Source: Pseudomonas sp. S31 (GTDB taxonomy: Bacteria > Pseudomonadota > Gammaproteobacteria > Pseudomonadales > Pseudomonadaceae). From it: DNA of 64,000 nt. Below the pieces are notes generated by a model. It was given only the letters and a program-made list of their open reading frames with translations, was not told the origin of the DNA and ran no database searches. Shown piece after piece: positions 49,010 through 57,244 of this stretch. Both the position numbers and the translations under genes were made by a program. Within the stretch, counting starts at the first letter, position 1. The number at the start of each line of letters is the position of its first letter. The stretch lies in assembly GCF_016648105.1 (NCBI RefSeq), contig NZ_JACVVE010000021.1, forward strand, positions 1 through 64,000, given 5' to 3'.

Positions 49010-50362
49010 ATGGCTTCCACCGACAAGAACAATACAGTGGACGTACAAGCCTTCATCGACAGCCAACCCGTGCGCGCCTTCCAGTGGCGCATCCTGTTGC
49101 TGTGCTTCCTGGTCACGGCCATTGACGGCCTGGACACTGCCGCCATCGGTTTCATCGCCCCGGCCCTGCGTGAGCACTGGCAGATCGGCGCCGCTGAACT
49201 GGGCCCGGTGCTGGGCGCTGCCTTGGTCGGGCTGATGCTCGGCGCCTTCATGGCCGGCCCCCTGGCCGATCGCTTCGGTCGCAAGCGCGTGTTGTTGGGG
49301 TCGGTGGCCTGTTTCGGCACTTTCAGCCTGGCCGCCGCCTTCGCCCACGACCTGCACAGCCTGGCGCTGCTGCGCCTGCTCACCGGCTTGGGGTTGGGTG
49401 GGGCGATGCCCAATGCCATCACCTTGACCTCCGAGTACTGCCCGCAGCGCCGTCGCTCGCTGATGGTCACCGGCATGTTCTGCGGTTTCACCCTTGGCTC
49501 GGCCCTGGGTGGGGTGGTTGCCGCGCACCTGCTGCCGCTGTTCGGTTGGCGCAGCGTGCTGGCGCTGGGTGGCGTGCTGCCGCTGGCGTTGCTGCCGGTG
49601 TTGCTGCTGGCGCTGCCCGAATCGGTACGCTTCCTCGCCCGGCGCAATGCCAACGACGCCCAGGCCAAGGCCATCCTGCAACGGATCGGCGACCTCCCGG
49701 CCGGCTGCCAGGGCCTGGGCATCGACGAGCCCGAGCTGGCGGTGTCGCCGGTACGGCAGATCCTCGCCGCGCCGCTGCGTCGCGGCACCCTGGCGTTGTG
49801 GCTGGCGTTCTTCATGAGCCTGCTGATCATCTATGGCATGACCAACTGGTTGCCGCTGCTGGTCAAGGACACCGGCCTGAGCCTGAGCCAGGCCGCGCTG
49901 ATCAGCGCCTTGTTCCAGCTGGGCGGCACTGTCGGGGCGCTCTGCCTGGGCGCGGCGATGGACCGCTTCGACCCGCACCGGGTGCTGGTGCTGGCCTTGC
50001 TCGGTGGCGCGGGCTGCCTGTTCGCCATCGGCCAGTGTCACGCCGACTACGCCTTGCTGGGTCTGAGCGTGGCCGGGATGGGCTTCTGCATCAGCGGCTC
50101 GCAAGTCGGTGCCAACGCCCTCGCCGCGGCGTTCTATCCCACCGCCAGCCGCGCCACCGGCGTCAGCTGGGCCCATGGGGTAGGGCGCATCGGCTCGGTC
50201 TGCGGCACCTTTGGCGGCGCCTTGCTGGTAAACGCCGGGCTGTCCTTCGAGGCGATGTTCAGCGTGCTCATGCTGCCGGCGGTGGTGGCCGCCCTGGCGA
50301 TTCTTTTCAAGGGCATGCGCCAGGCCCCGGCCTTGCCCGTTACCCCTCACATCACCCACTGA
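49010..50362 (+). CDS. MFS aromatic-acid:H+ symporter (3-hydroxybenzoate/gentisate uptake)
   Basis: Codes for 450 residues, aromatic acid:H+ symporter (AAHS/PcaK-like) family: LLCFLVTAIDGLDTAAIGFIAPALREHW with the DGxD signature in helix 1, then MAGPLADRFGRKRVLLGSV and LLRLLTGLGLGGAMPNAITLTSEYCPQRRRS. Start ATG 49010 after cggaggtttcgctc. The coding sequence appears intact despite the poly-G tract just before it. It lies between nagK and the isomerase gene in the 3-hydroxybenzoate operon, which sets the likely substrate. Confidence 0.9.
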   Translation: MASTDKNNTVDVQAFIDSQPVRAFQWRILLLCFLVTAIDGLDTAAIGFIAPALREHWQIGAAELGPVLGAALVGLMLGAFMAGPLADRFGRKRVLLGSVACFGTFSLAAAFAHDLHSLALLRLLTGLGLGGAMPNAITLTSEYCPQRRRSLMVTGMFCGFTLGSALGGVVAAHLLPLFGWRSVLALGGVLPLALLPVLLLALPESVRFLARRNANDAQAKAILQRIGDLPAGCQGLGIDEPELAVSPVRQILAAPLRRGTLALWLAFFMSLLIIYGMTNWLPLLVKDTGLSLSQAALISALFQLGGTVGALCLGAAMDRFDPHRVLVLALLGGAGCLFAIGQCHADYALLGLSVAGMGFCISGSQVGANALAAAFYPTASRATGVSWAHGVGRIGSVCGTFGGALLVNAGLSFEAMFSVLMLPAVVAALAILFKGMRQAPALPVTPHITH

Positions 50363-50380
50363 ACGCACAGGAAACCTGTC

Positions 50381-51022
50381 ATGCAGCTCTACAGTTTCTT
50401 CAACAGTTCCACGTCCTACCGGGTGCGCATCGCCTTGGCCCTCAAAGGCCTGGAAGTGGACTACCACGGCGTCAACCTGCGGGCCGGCGAGCAACGTCAG
50501 GCGCAGCACCGTGAGCTGAGCCCGATCGGTGGCGTGCCGGTGCTGGTGCGTGACGACGGCGTCACCCTGACCCAGTCGCTGGCGATCCTCGACTACCTCG
50601 ACGCCCTTTACCCGCAGGCGCCATTGCTACCCACCGAGCCGCTGCAGCGCGCCCGGGTGCTGGAAGCCGCGCAGCTGATCGCCTGTGATATCCACCCGCT
50701 GAACAACGTTCGCGTGCTGGGTTACCTGCAGCGCGAGCTCAAGGTCAGCAGCGAAGACAAGGGCCGCTGGTACGCCCACTGGGTCGCCGAAGGGCTGGCG
50801 GCACTGGAAGTGCTGCTGCAGCGCCATGGCGATGGCCCGTACTGCTTCGGTGCGCGGCCGACCCTGGCCGATTGCTGCCTGGTGCCGCAGGTAGCCAATG
50901 CCGAGCGCATGGGCTGCGACCTGTCGGCCTACCCGCGGGTGATGGCGGTGTACGAGCACTGCCAGGCCCAGCCCGCGTTCCAGCGCGCCGCGCCCGGGCG
51001 CCAACCTGATTTCATCCAATAA
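50381..51022 (+). CDS. nagL: Maleylpyruvate (maleylacetoacetate-type) isomerase, zeta-GST
   Basis: Codes for 213 residues of the glutathione S-transferase fold. N-terminal FFNSSTSYRVRIALALKGLEVDY carries the SSxSxRVR glutathione site of zeta-class enzymes; LTQSLAILDYLDALYP follows, then the helical C-terminal domain. It isomerises maleylpyruvate to fumarylpyruvate using glutathione, linking the dioxygenase to NagK. It starts 18 bases after the transporter stop. Confidence 0.92.
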   Translation: MQLYSFFNSSTSYRVRIALALKGLEVDYHGVNLRAGEQRQAQHRELSPIGGVPVLVRDDGVTLTQSLAILDYLDALYPQAPLLPTEPLQRARVLEAAQLIACDIHPLNNVRVLGYLQRELKVSSEDKGRWYAHWVAEGLAALEVLLQRHGDGPYCFGARPTLADCCLVPQVANAERMGCDLSAYPRVMAVYEHCQAQPAFQRAAPGRQPDFIQ

Positions 51023-51058
51023 GAATCTGCAAGCCTGCCTTGCACGGAGACCCTAACC

Positions 51059-52252
51059 ATGACTGCCCAACAACAAAAAATCATCATCGTCGGTGGCGGC
51101 ATCGGCGGCCTCGCCGCTGCCCAGGCCCTGACTGCCCAAGGTATCCAGGTGCTGCTGCTGGAACAGGCCGAGCAGATCGGCGAGATCGGCGCAGGCATCC
51201 AGCTCGGCCCCAACGCCTACTCGGCGTTGGATGCCCTGGGCGTCGGCGAGGCGGCGCGCAACCGCTCGGTGTTTACCGATCACTTGATCATGATGGATGC
51301 GATCGATGCCCACGAAGTGGCCCGGGTCGATGTCGGCGAGCGCTTCCGTCAGCGTTTCGGGAACCCCTACGGCGTGATCCACCGCGCCGATATCCACCTG
51401 TCGATCCTCGAGGCGGTACGCCAGAACCCACTGATCCGCTTCCAGACCTCCACCCTTATCGCTGGCATGGAGATGAACGACCAGGGCGTGACCCTGACCG
51501 ACACCAAGGGCAATCGCTACCAGGCCGACGCGGTCATCGGCTGTGATGGCGTGAAGTCGGTGATCCGAGAGCGCATGGTCGGCGACCCGGCACGGGTTAC
51601 CGGGCACGTGGTGTACCGCGCGGTGGTCGAGCGCGAGAACATGCCCGAGGACCTGCGCGTCAACGCGCCGATGCTCTGGGCCGGCCCGCATTGCCATTTG
51701 GTGCATTACCCGCTGCGTGGCGGCCAGCAGTACAACCTGGTGGTGACCTTCCATAGCCGCAACCAGGAGCAGTGGGGCGTGACCGATGGCAGCAAGGAAG
51801 AGGTGCTGTCGTACTTCGAGGGCATCCACGAGCGCCCACGGCAGATGCTCGACCGTCCGACCTCCTGGCGCCGCTGGGCCACTGCCGACCGCGACCCGGT
51901 GGAGCAATGGGGCGAAGGCCGCGCGACCCTGCTGGGGGATGCCGCGCATCCGATGACCCAGTACCTGGCCCAGGGAGCGTGCATGGCGCTGGAAGACGCG
52001 GTGGTATTGGGCGAGGCGGTCAAGGCCTGCGACCACGACCTGCAAGCGGCGTTTCGCCTGTACGAGTCGATTCGCATCCCGCGCACCGCGCGGGTGCTGT
52101 GGTCGGCTCGGGAAATGGGCCGGCTCTACCATGCCAAGGGCGTCGAGCGGCTGGTGCGCAACCAGTTGTGGGAAGGGCGCGGGCAGGAGCAGTTCTATGA
52201 TGCGGTGCAGTGGCTGTATGGCTGGAGCATCGATAGCTGCATGAAGCGCTGA
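51059..52252 (+). CDS. 3-hydroxybenzoate 6-monooxygenase (FAD)
   Basis: Codes for 397 residues, class A flavoprotein monooxygenase. FAD-binding GGGIGGLAAAQAL at residues 12-24, the DG motif GCDGVKSVIRERM and the GD motif LLGDAAHPMTQYLAQGACMALEDAVVL are all visible. It para-hydroxylates 3-hydroxybenzoate to gentisate with NAD(P)H and O2. Salicylate hydroxylases are close relatives, but the operon with a full gentisate route and no catechol genes favours 3-hydroxybenzoate. Known equivalents are MhbM, NagX and XlnD. Last gene of the operon. Confidence 0.88.
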   Translation: MTAQQQKIIIVGGGIGGLAAAQALTAQGIQVLLLEQAEQIGEIGAGIQLGPNAYSALDALGVGEAARNRSVFTDHLIMMDAIDAHEVARVDVGERFRQRFGNPYGVIHRADIHLSILEAVRQNPLIRFQTSTLIAGMEMNDQGVTLTDTKGNRYQADAVIGCDGVKSVIRERMVGDPARVTGHVVYRAVVERENMPEDLRVNAPMLWAGPHCHLVHYPLRGGQQYNLVVTFHSRNQEQWGVTDGSKEEVLSYFEGIHERPRQMLDRPTSWRRWATADRDPVEQWGEGRATLLGDAAHPMTQYLAQGACMALEDAVVLGEAVKACDHDLQAAFRLYESIRIPRTARVLWSAREMGRLYHAKGVERLVRNQLWEGRGQEQFYDAVQWLYGWSIDSCMKR

Positions 52253-52314
52253 GGTTCTCGGGGGGGCTTGGGATCGGCGGCGGGGCTGATTGATCCCAAG
52301 CCAATCCCCGGCAA

Positions 52315-53211
52315 TCAATCCTTCCCGCGCTGCCGAGTCGCCTGCCAGCACAACAACGACCCCGCCGTCACCAGCAACGCCCCCTGCCAGAACTGCATGC
52401 CCAGCTCGGCCCCGAGCCAGGTAGCGGCGAATGCCGACGACAGCACCGGCCCTGCATACGAAGCGGTGGCCAGCAAGGTCAGGTTGCCGCGCAGGATGCC
52501 GATGTTCCACAGCGCATAGCCCCCGGCCATGCCCAGCCCCGCCGCCAGCAGCTCCAGGCTCGGGCGCAGGGCGAAGGGCGGCAGCGTCTCGCTGCTGATC
52601 AGGTACTTCGCCCACAGCACGGCGGCGGTCAGCAGGAAAAACAGCACCACATGGCTCTGCCCATTGGCATAGCGCCGGGTCACGTTGCAGTACAGGGCGA
52701 AAGTGATCGCGCAGGTGGCCGCCAGGCTGTAGCTCAGCGGGTTGGAGGCGACGTTGCTGGCGATACTGGCCAGCGATACGCCATCGGTACTGACCACCCA
52801 GAGAATCCCGAGCAGGGCGATGGCGGTGCCGGGCACGATGATCCAGCGCGCCGGCTGGCGGTTCATGAAGATCGCCAGCAACACTGTCAGGCTCGGCCAC
52901 AGGTAGTTGACCACGCCCAGCTGGATGGACTGGGTGCGGCTGACAGCAAAGCCCAGGGCCAGGCACAGACAGATCTCATAGGTCACGAACAGCAGCGAGC
53001 CGGTGACCAGGTAGAAGCGTGAAGCGTGGCGCAGCCGCGGGCGACCGAGCAACATCACCAGCAGGGCAGAGCCGAAGGTATAGATCAGCGCAGCGCCGCC
53101 GATCGGGCCAAAGTATTCGCTGACGCTGCGGATCAGGCCGCTGGCCGTGCTCCACAGGAGGATCGCCGCCAGACCGCAGGCGGTGGCGGCGGGGCCGCTG
53201 GTGATGCGCAT
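52315..53211 (-). CDS. yddG: Aromatic amino acid exporter YddG-like (EamA/DMT)
   Basis: Codes for 298 residues with ten predicted membrane helices in two EamA repeats (ATACGLAAILLWSTASGLIRSVSEYFGPIGGAALIYTFGSAL ... GLGMAGGYALWNIGILRGNLTLLATASYAGPVLSSAFAATWLG). The overall pattern matches YddG, which exports aromatic amino acids. Start at the ATG 53209-53211; the frame extends 29 codons upstream but begins MRITSGPAATACG at the membrane part. It converges on the 3-hydroxybenzoate operon; no functional tie is evident. Confidence 0.82.
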   Translation of the reverse strand: MRITSGPAATACGLAAILLWSTASGLIRSVSEYFGPIGGAALIYTFGSALLVMLLGRPRLRHASRFYLVTGSLLFVTYEICLCLALGFAVSRTQSIQLGVVNYLWPSLTVLLAIFMNRQPARWIIVPGTAIALLGILWVVSTDGVSLASIASNVASNPLSYSLAATCAITFALYCNVTRRYANGQSHVVLFFLLTAAVLWAKYLISSETLPPFALRPSLELLAAGLGMAGGYALWNIGILRGNLTLLATASYAGPVLSSAFAATWLGAELGMQFWQGALLVTAGSLLCWQATRQRGKD

Positions 53212-53318
53212 TGCTTGTTCTCGGATCGGGGAAGGGCGGGCAAGTCTAGCGGTTGTGAGGCTTGTGGTCATCGGTGCAGATACTGTCTGGATCCTCACCC
53301 ACTAGGCCAGGGGCTGCT

Positions 53319-53394
53319 GCGCAAGGCCGCTCCTTGATCGTGTTTCGCCAAACTTCGGCAGGTATTGCATCCCCCTGTAGGAGCGGCCTTGCGC
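53319..53394. repeat. REP-like inverted repeat pair
   Basis: Perfect 15-bp inverted arms, gcgcaaggccgctcc at 53319-53333 and its complement at 53380-53394, lie 46 bases apart in the gap between the YddG gene and the parvulin gene. Same class as the elements at 14011 and 45945. It may form the 3' end of the nar operon transcript. Confidence 0.75.
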
Positions 53395-53435
53395 CGCGAT
53401 GGGGCGCGAAGCGCCTCCAGATAGCCCCGCGCAGG

Positions 53436-54218
53436 TTACACCACCGTCGAATCCTCCAGGCTGAACCCCTGTACGCCAAACTCCGCCTCCAGCGCCAGCA
53501 GGTACTCGCGTAGCGCCCGTCGCGTCGCCTCTTCACGCAGGCTCTGGCGCACCCGTTCAGCTACCTGGGCGTAGGGTAATGGGCTGCGCTCCACGCGCTC
53601 GTCGACCCACACCACATGCCAGCCATACCGCGAAGCCAGTGGTCGATCATGCAGGCCCACCGGCAAGCGCTGCAGCACCTGGTCCAGTTCGGTCACGGTG
53701 TGGCCTGCACTCAGCCAGCCCAGCTCCCCGCCCTGGTCCTTGGACGGGCAGGCGGAGTGGCGTTGAGCGAACTCGGTAAAGCGCTCCGGGTGTTCGCCGA
53801 GCGCTTCGAGCAGTTGCACGCCCAGCCGGTAATGGGCGTCGCGGGCATGGGCATCTTCCGGTGCGGCGGCTAGCAGGATGTGCCGCACCTTGATCCGTGC
53901 CGGCAGGCAGAAGCGCTCGCGGTGACTGTCGAAGTAGCGTTGGCAGTCCTGGTCGGAGGCGTCGGGTACCTGCAGGTCGTCCTCCAGCAGGCGTGCCACT
54001 GCCTCGTCGCCATCGGCCAGGCCGAGCATCGTCGCCCGTTGCTTGAGCAGTTCGCGCACCACCAGCGCCCGGGCTGCGCTGCGCTGGGCCTCGTAGAGCG
54101 ACGCCGAGGGGTGAAAGGGTGTCTCGGCGGCGATGTCCGCCTCGCTCAACAGGGTATCGCCTACCCGAATCACTGTCGCTGGTCCCTGTGGCAGGTTTTC
54201 CACGGCAATCATGTCCAT
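53436..54218 (-). CDS. Parvulin-type peptidyl-prolyl isomerase of the nar operon (NifM-like)
   Basis: Codes for 260 residues. N-terminal helical part (ALVVRELLKQRATMLGLADGDEAVARLLEDDLQVPDASDQDCQRYF) and a PpiC domain at about 115-225 (IKVRHILLAAAPEDAHARDAHYRLGVQLLEAL...FAQRHSACPSKDQGGELGWLSAGHTV...GWHVVWVDER). No signal peptide, so cytoplasmic. It is the last gene after narI (12-base gap), as in P. aeruginosa, where a PpiC-type gene ends narK1K2GHJI. It probably helps fold or mature a nitrate reductase subunit; unproven. Confidence 0.87.
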   Translation of the reverse strand: MDMIAVENLPQGPATVIRVGDTLLSEADIAAETPFHPSASLYEAQRSAARALVVRELLKQRATMLGLADGDEAVARLLEDDLQVPDASDQDCQRYFDSHRERFCLPARIKVRHILLAAAPEDAHARDAHYRLGVQLLEALGEHPERFTEFAQRHSACPSKDQGGELGWLSAGHTVTELDQVLQRLPVGLHDRPLASRYGWHVVWVDERVERSPLPYAQVAERVRQSLREEATRRALREYLLALEAEFGVQGFSLEDSTVV

Positions 54219-54230
54219 GCCTGTTGCTCC

Positions 54231-54914
54231 TCAGTGGCGTCGCCGCACGATCTGGTAGTTGCGCCCGAAATACCCCAGGGGAATGCTCCACACGTGCACC
54301 AGCCGGGTGAACGGGAACAGCAGGATGATGGTCAGGCCGAGGAAGATGTGCAGCTTGAAGATCCAGGGGGTCTCGACCAGGTAGTTGGCCGCATCGCCGT
54401 TGAAGAACACGATCGCCTGTGCCCACTCGGCCAGGGTCAGCATGGTGCTGCCGTCCAGGTGCCCGGCGGAGAAGAAGATGGTGGTCAGGCCCAGGCACGC
54501 CTGCAACAGCAGCAGGCTGAGGATCAGGTTGTCCATCAGGCTGGAGGATGCCCGCACTCGCGGATTGAAGAACCGCCGCCAGAGCAGCATGGCGCCACCA
54601 GCCACGCACAAGACACCGGCGATGCCGCCAATGACGATGGCCAGCAGTTGCTTGTGGCCGGCGGACAGATACGGCCCGTACACCCAGTGCGGCGTCAGCA
54701 GGCCGAACAGGTGGCCGAAGAAGATGGTCAGGATGCCGATGTGGAACAGGTTGCTGGCCAGGCGCATGTGCTTGCTCGACAGCATCTGGCTGGAACCGGT
54801 CTTCCAGGTGTACTGGCCATGGTCATAGCGAAACAAGCTGCCGAGCAGGAACACGGTGCCCGCCAGGTAGGGGTAGTAGCCGTAGATCAGGTGGAGCAGG
54901 TATTCCTTGAACAT
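54231..54914 (-). CDS. narI: Respiratory nitrate reductase gamma subunit (cytochrome b)
   Basis: Codes for 227 residues from the ATG 54912-54914 (SD cggaggt). Five membrane helices; haem-ligand histidines are in SSKHMRLASNLFHIGILTIFFGHLFGLLTPH near the N-terminus and in FKLHIFLGLTIILLFPFTRLVHVWS near the C-terminus. It oxidises quinol at the membrane and feeds electrons through two b haems to NarH. narJ precedes it by 13 bases. The longer frame upstream is a shadow of narJ. Confidence 0.95.
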   Translation of the reverse strand: MFKEYLLHLIYGYYPYLAGTVFLLGSLFRYDHGQYTWKTGSSQMLSSKHMRLASNLFHIGILTIFFGHLFGLLTPHWVYGPYLSAGHKQLLAIVIGGIAGVLCVAGGAMLLWRRFFNPRVRASSSLMDNLILSLLLLQACLGLTTIFFSAGHLDGSTMLTLAEWAQAIVFFNGDAANYLVETPWIFKLHIFLGLTIILLFPFTRLVHVWSIPLGYFGRNYQIVRRRH

Positions 54915-54927
54915 GATGCACCTCCGT

Positions 54928-55695
54928 TCATTGGCCTGGAGCCGGGGTAGGCGGCACGAGCTGGATGACCTGGGGAATGGCTTGGTACTTGCGTTCGGCC
55001 AGGCGCCTGCCTTCGGCTGATTGCAGGCTGCAGTCCTGGTCCGACTGAGCTTCGAAGCGCACCGCTTCTTCCTCCCACACCGCGTCCAATGCCTGGGGCG
55101 TGTTGTCGGCGGGTTCGGCGCTGGCTGCCGGACGCTGGGCGGCAATGCTGTCGCTCGCGCCAATCAGCGTGAGCAGCGCGCGAGGGACCAGGGCGTAGCG
55201 GCTGCCGCGTTCCTCCAGGCGAGCGCCGAGCAGTGCCAGGATCGGTTGGATTTCACCGAGCCACTGGCCGATCTCGGTGGGCGAACGGGTGGAGAGGTAT
55301 TCGAGGAACAGCGGCAGGTGGTCCGGCAGTTCGCGGGCGTCGAGGTGAAAGCCCGCGGCGGCGTACTCGGCGAGCAAGTTGACCATGGCCTGGCCACGGT
55401 CGCGCGACTCGCCATGGACGTGCTCGAACAGCAGCAGTGACACGGCGCGGCCGCGGTCGAACATTGCCACGTAGGCCTCCTCGAGGTCGAGCAGCTCGCT
55501 GCCGGCCAGGTCCTGGCACCAGCGCACCAGCTCGGCGCGCAGGGCAGGCGGCCAGCGGGTCTCGGTTTCGATCAGGCAGGCCAGTTCAGCGTGGGCCGCC
55601 AGCAGCTCGGCGCTGGGGTAGTCCAGCAGCCGGGCCAACACGCGCAGGCTGAGCATGCCGCTGGCAGCCTCGATGTTGGGGTCATGATCATTCAT
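54928..55695 (-). CDS. narJ: Nitrate reductase assembly chaperone
   Basis: Codes for 255 residues, NarJ/TorD family: MLSLRVLARLLDYPSAELLAAHAELACLIE, then YVAMFDRGRAVSLLLFEHVHGESRDRGQAMVNLLAEYAAAGFHLDARELPDHLPLFLEYLS. It inserts cofactors into apo-NarG before membrane docking and is not part of the final enzyme. The ATG overlaps the end of narH by eight bases. The C-terminal ~50 residues are charged and low in complexity. Confidence 0.94.
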   Translation of the reverse strand: MNDHDPNIEAASGMLSLRVLARLLDYPSAELLAAHAELACLIETETRWPPALRAELVRWCQDLAGSELLDLEEAYVAMFDRGRAVSLLLFEHVHGESRDRGQAMVNLLAEYAAAGFHLDARELPDHLPLFLEYLSTRSPTEIGQWLGEIQPILALLGARLEERGSRYALVPRALLTLIGASDSIAAQRPAASAEPADNTPQALDAVWEEEAVRFEAQSDQDCSLQSAEGRRLAERKYQAIPQVIQLVPPTPAPGQ

Positions 55696-57244
55696 GGCGG
55701 CTGTCCTCCAGCGGGTCGAAGGTCTGCACCGGCTTGACCAGCGTGGTGGTCTGCTTGCGTCCGCCGAACAGGCTCAATTCGTTGCGCCCACCGTTGCAGC
55801 CGTCGCCGAAGGTGAAACCGCAGCCGCTACGCTCGGCGAATACGTCCGGTACCTGTTCGCGGTGGCCGGTGGGGATGACGAAGCGGTCTTCGTAGTTGGC
55901 AATGGCCAGATAGCGGTACATCTCCTCGACCTGCTGCTGGCTCAGGCCGACCTGTTCGAGCACGGCCATGTCGAGGGTGCCGTCGACATGCTTGCCGCGC
56001 ATGTACACGCGCATCGCCATCAACCGCTTGAGCGCCAGCACCACCGGGGCTTCTTCACCGGCGGTGAGCATGTTGGCCAGGTAGCGGACCGGGATGCGTA
56101 GGGATTCGATCTTCGGCAGTACACCGTCGAACTCAACGTGGCCGGCCTCTGCCGCGGACTGAATGGGTGACAAAGGTGGTACGTACCACACCATTGGCAA
56201 GGTGCGGTACTCCGGGTGCAGGGGCAGGGCCAACTGCCAGTCGATGGCCAGCTTGTAGACCGGCGAAGCCTGGGCGGCGCTGATCACGTTGTCCGGCACG
56301 CCGTCCCTGCGGGCCTGCTCGATCACCGCTGGGTCGTGTGGGTCGAGGAAGATCTCGCACTGGCGATGGTACAGGTCGCGGTCATCGGCCGAGGCCGCCA
56401 CATCCTCGATACGGTCGGCGTCGTACAGCAGCACGCCCAGGTAGCGGATGCGCCCGACGCAGGTTTCCGAGCAGACCGTGGGCTGGCCGGTCTCGATGCG
56501 TGGGTAGCAGAAGATGCACTTCTCCGATTTGCCGCTCTTCCAGTTGTAGTAGATCTTCTTGTACGGGCAGCCGCTGACGCACATGCGCCAGCCCCGGCAC
56601 TTGTCCTGGTCGATCAGCACGATGCCGTCTTCCTCGCGCTTGTAGATCGCTCCGCTCGGGCATGAAGCCACGCAGGCGGGGTTCAGGCAGTGCTCGCACA
56701 AGCGCGGCAGGTACATCATGAAGGTGTTTTCGAATTGGCCGTAGATGTCCGCCTGGACCTGGTCGAAGTTGACGTCGCGGCGACGCTTGGCGAATTCGCT
56801 GCCCAGCAGTTCTTCCCAGTTGGGACCCCATTCGATCTTGTTCATGCGCTGGCCGGAGATCAGCGAGCGGGGCCGGGCGACGGGTTGGTGATCGCCGCTC
56901 TTGGCCGTATGCAGATGCTCGTAGTCGAAGGTGAAGGGCTCGTAGTAGTCGTCGATCTCCGGCAGGTCGGGGTTGGCGAAGATGTTCGCCAGCACTCGAA
57001 ATTTGCCGCCGATGCCCGGGTTGATCGAGCCGTCGGCATTGCGCACCCAGCCACCGCGCCATTTCTTCTGGTTTTCCCACTCCTTGGGGTAGCCAATGCC
57101 GGGCTTGGTCTCGACGTTGTTGAACCAGGCGTACTCGACGCCTTCGCGGCTGGTCCAGACGTTCTTGCACGTCACCGAGCAGGTATGACAGCCAATGCAC
57201 TTGTCGAGGTTCAGGACCATGCCGACCTGGGAACGGATCTTCAT
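55688..57244 (-). CDS. narH: Respiratory nitrate reductase beta subunit (Fe-S)
   Basis: Codes for 518 residues. Cysteine clusters: CIGCHTCSVTCKN (residues 16-28), CEHCLNPACVASCPSGAIYKR, CRGWRMCVSGCPYKK and CIFCYPRIETGQPTVCSETCVGRIRY. The Trp inside CRGWRMC marks the one 3Fe-4S site, as in E. coli NarH. It carries electrons from NarI haem to NarG. The ATG overlaps the narG stop (ATGA). Standard length and no defects seen. The frame open further upstream is a shadow of narG. Confidence 0.96.
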   Translation of the reverse strand: MKIRSQVGMVLNLDKCIGCHTCSVTCKNVWTSREGVEYAWFNNVETKPGIGYPKEWENQKKWRGGWVRNADGSINPGIGGKFRVLANIFANPDLPEIDDYYEPFTFDYEHLHTAKSGDHQPVARPRSLISGQRMNKIEWGPNWEELLGSEFAKRRRDVNFDQVQADIYGQFENTFMMYLPRLCEHCLNPACVASCPSGAIYKREEDGIVLIDQDKCRGWRMCVSGCPYKKIYYNWKSGKSEKCIFCYPRIETGQPTVCSETCVGRIRYLGVLLYDADRIEDVAASADDRDLYHRQCEIFLDPHDPAVIEQARRDGVPDNVISAAQASPVYKLAIDWQLALPLHPEYRTLPMVWYVPPLSPIQSAAEAGHVEFDGVLPKIESLRIPVRYLANMLTAGEEAPVVLALKRLMAMRVYMRGKHVDGTLDMAVLEQVGLSQQQVEEMYRYLAIANYEDRFVIPTGHREQVPDVFAERSGCGFTFGDGCNGGRNELSLFGGRKQTTTLVKPVQTFDPLEDSRHE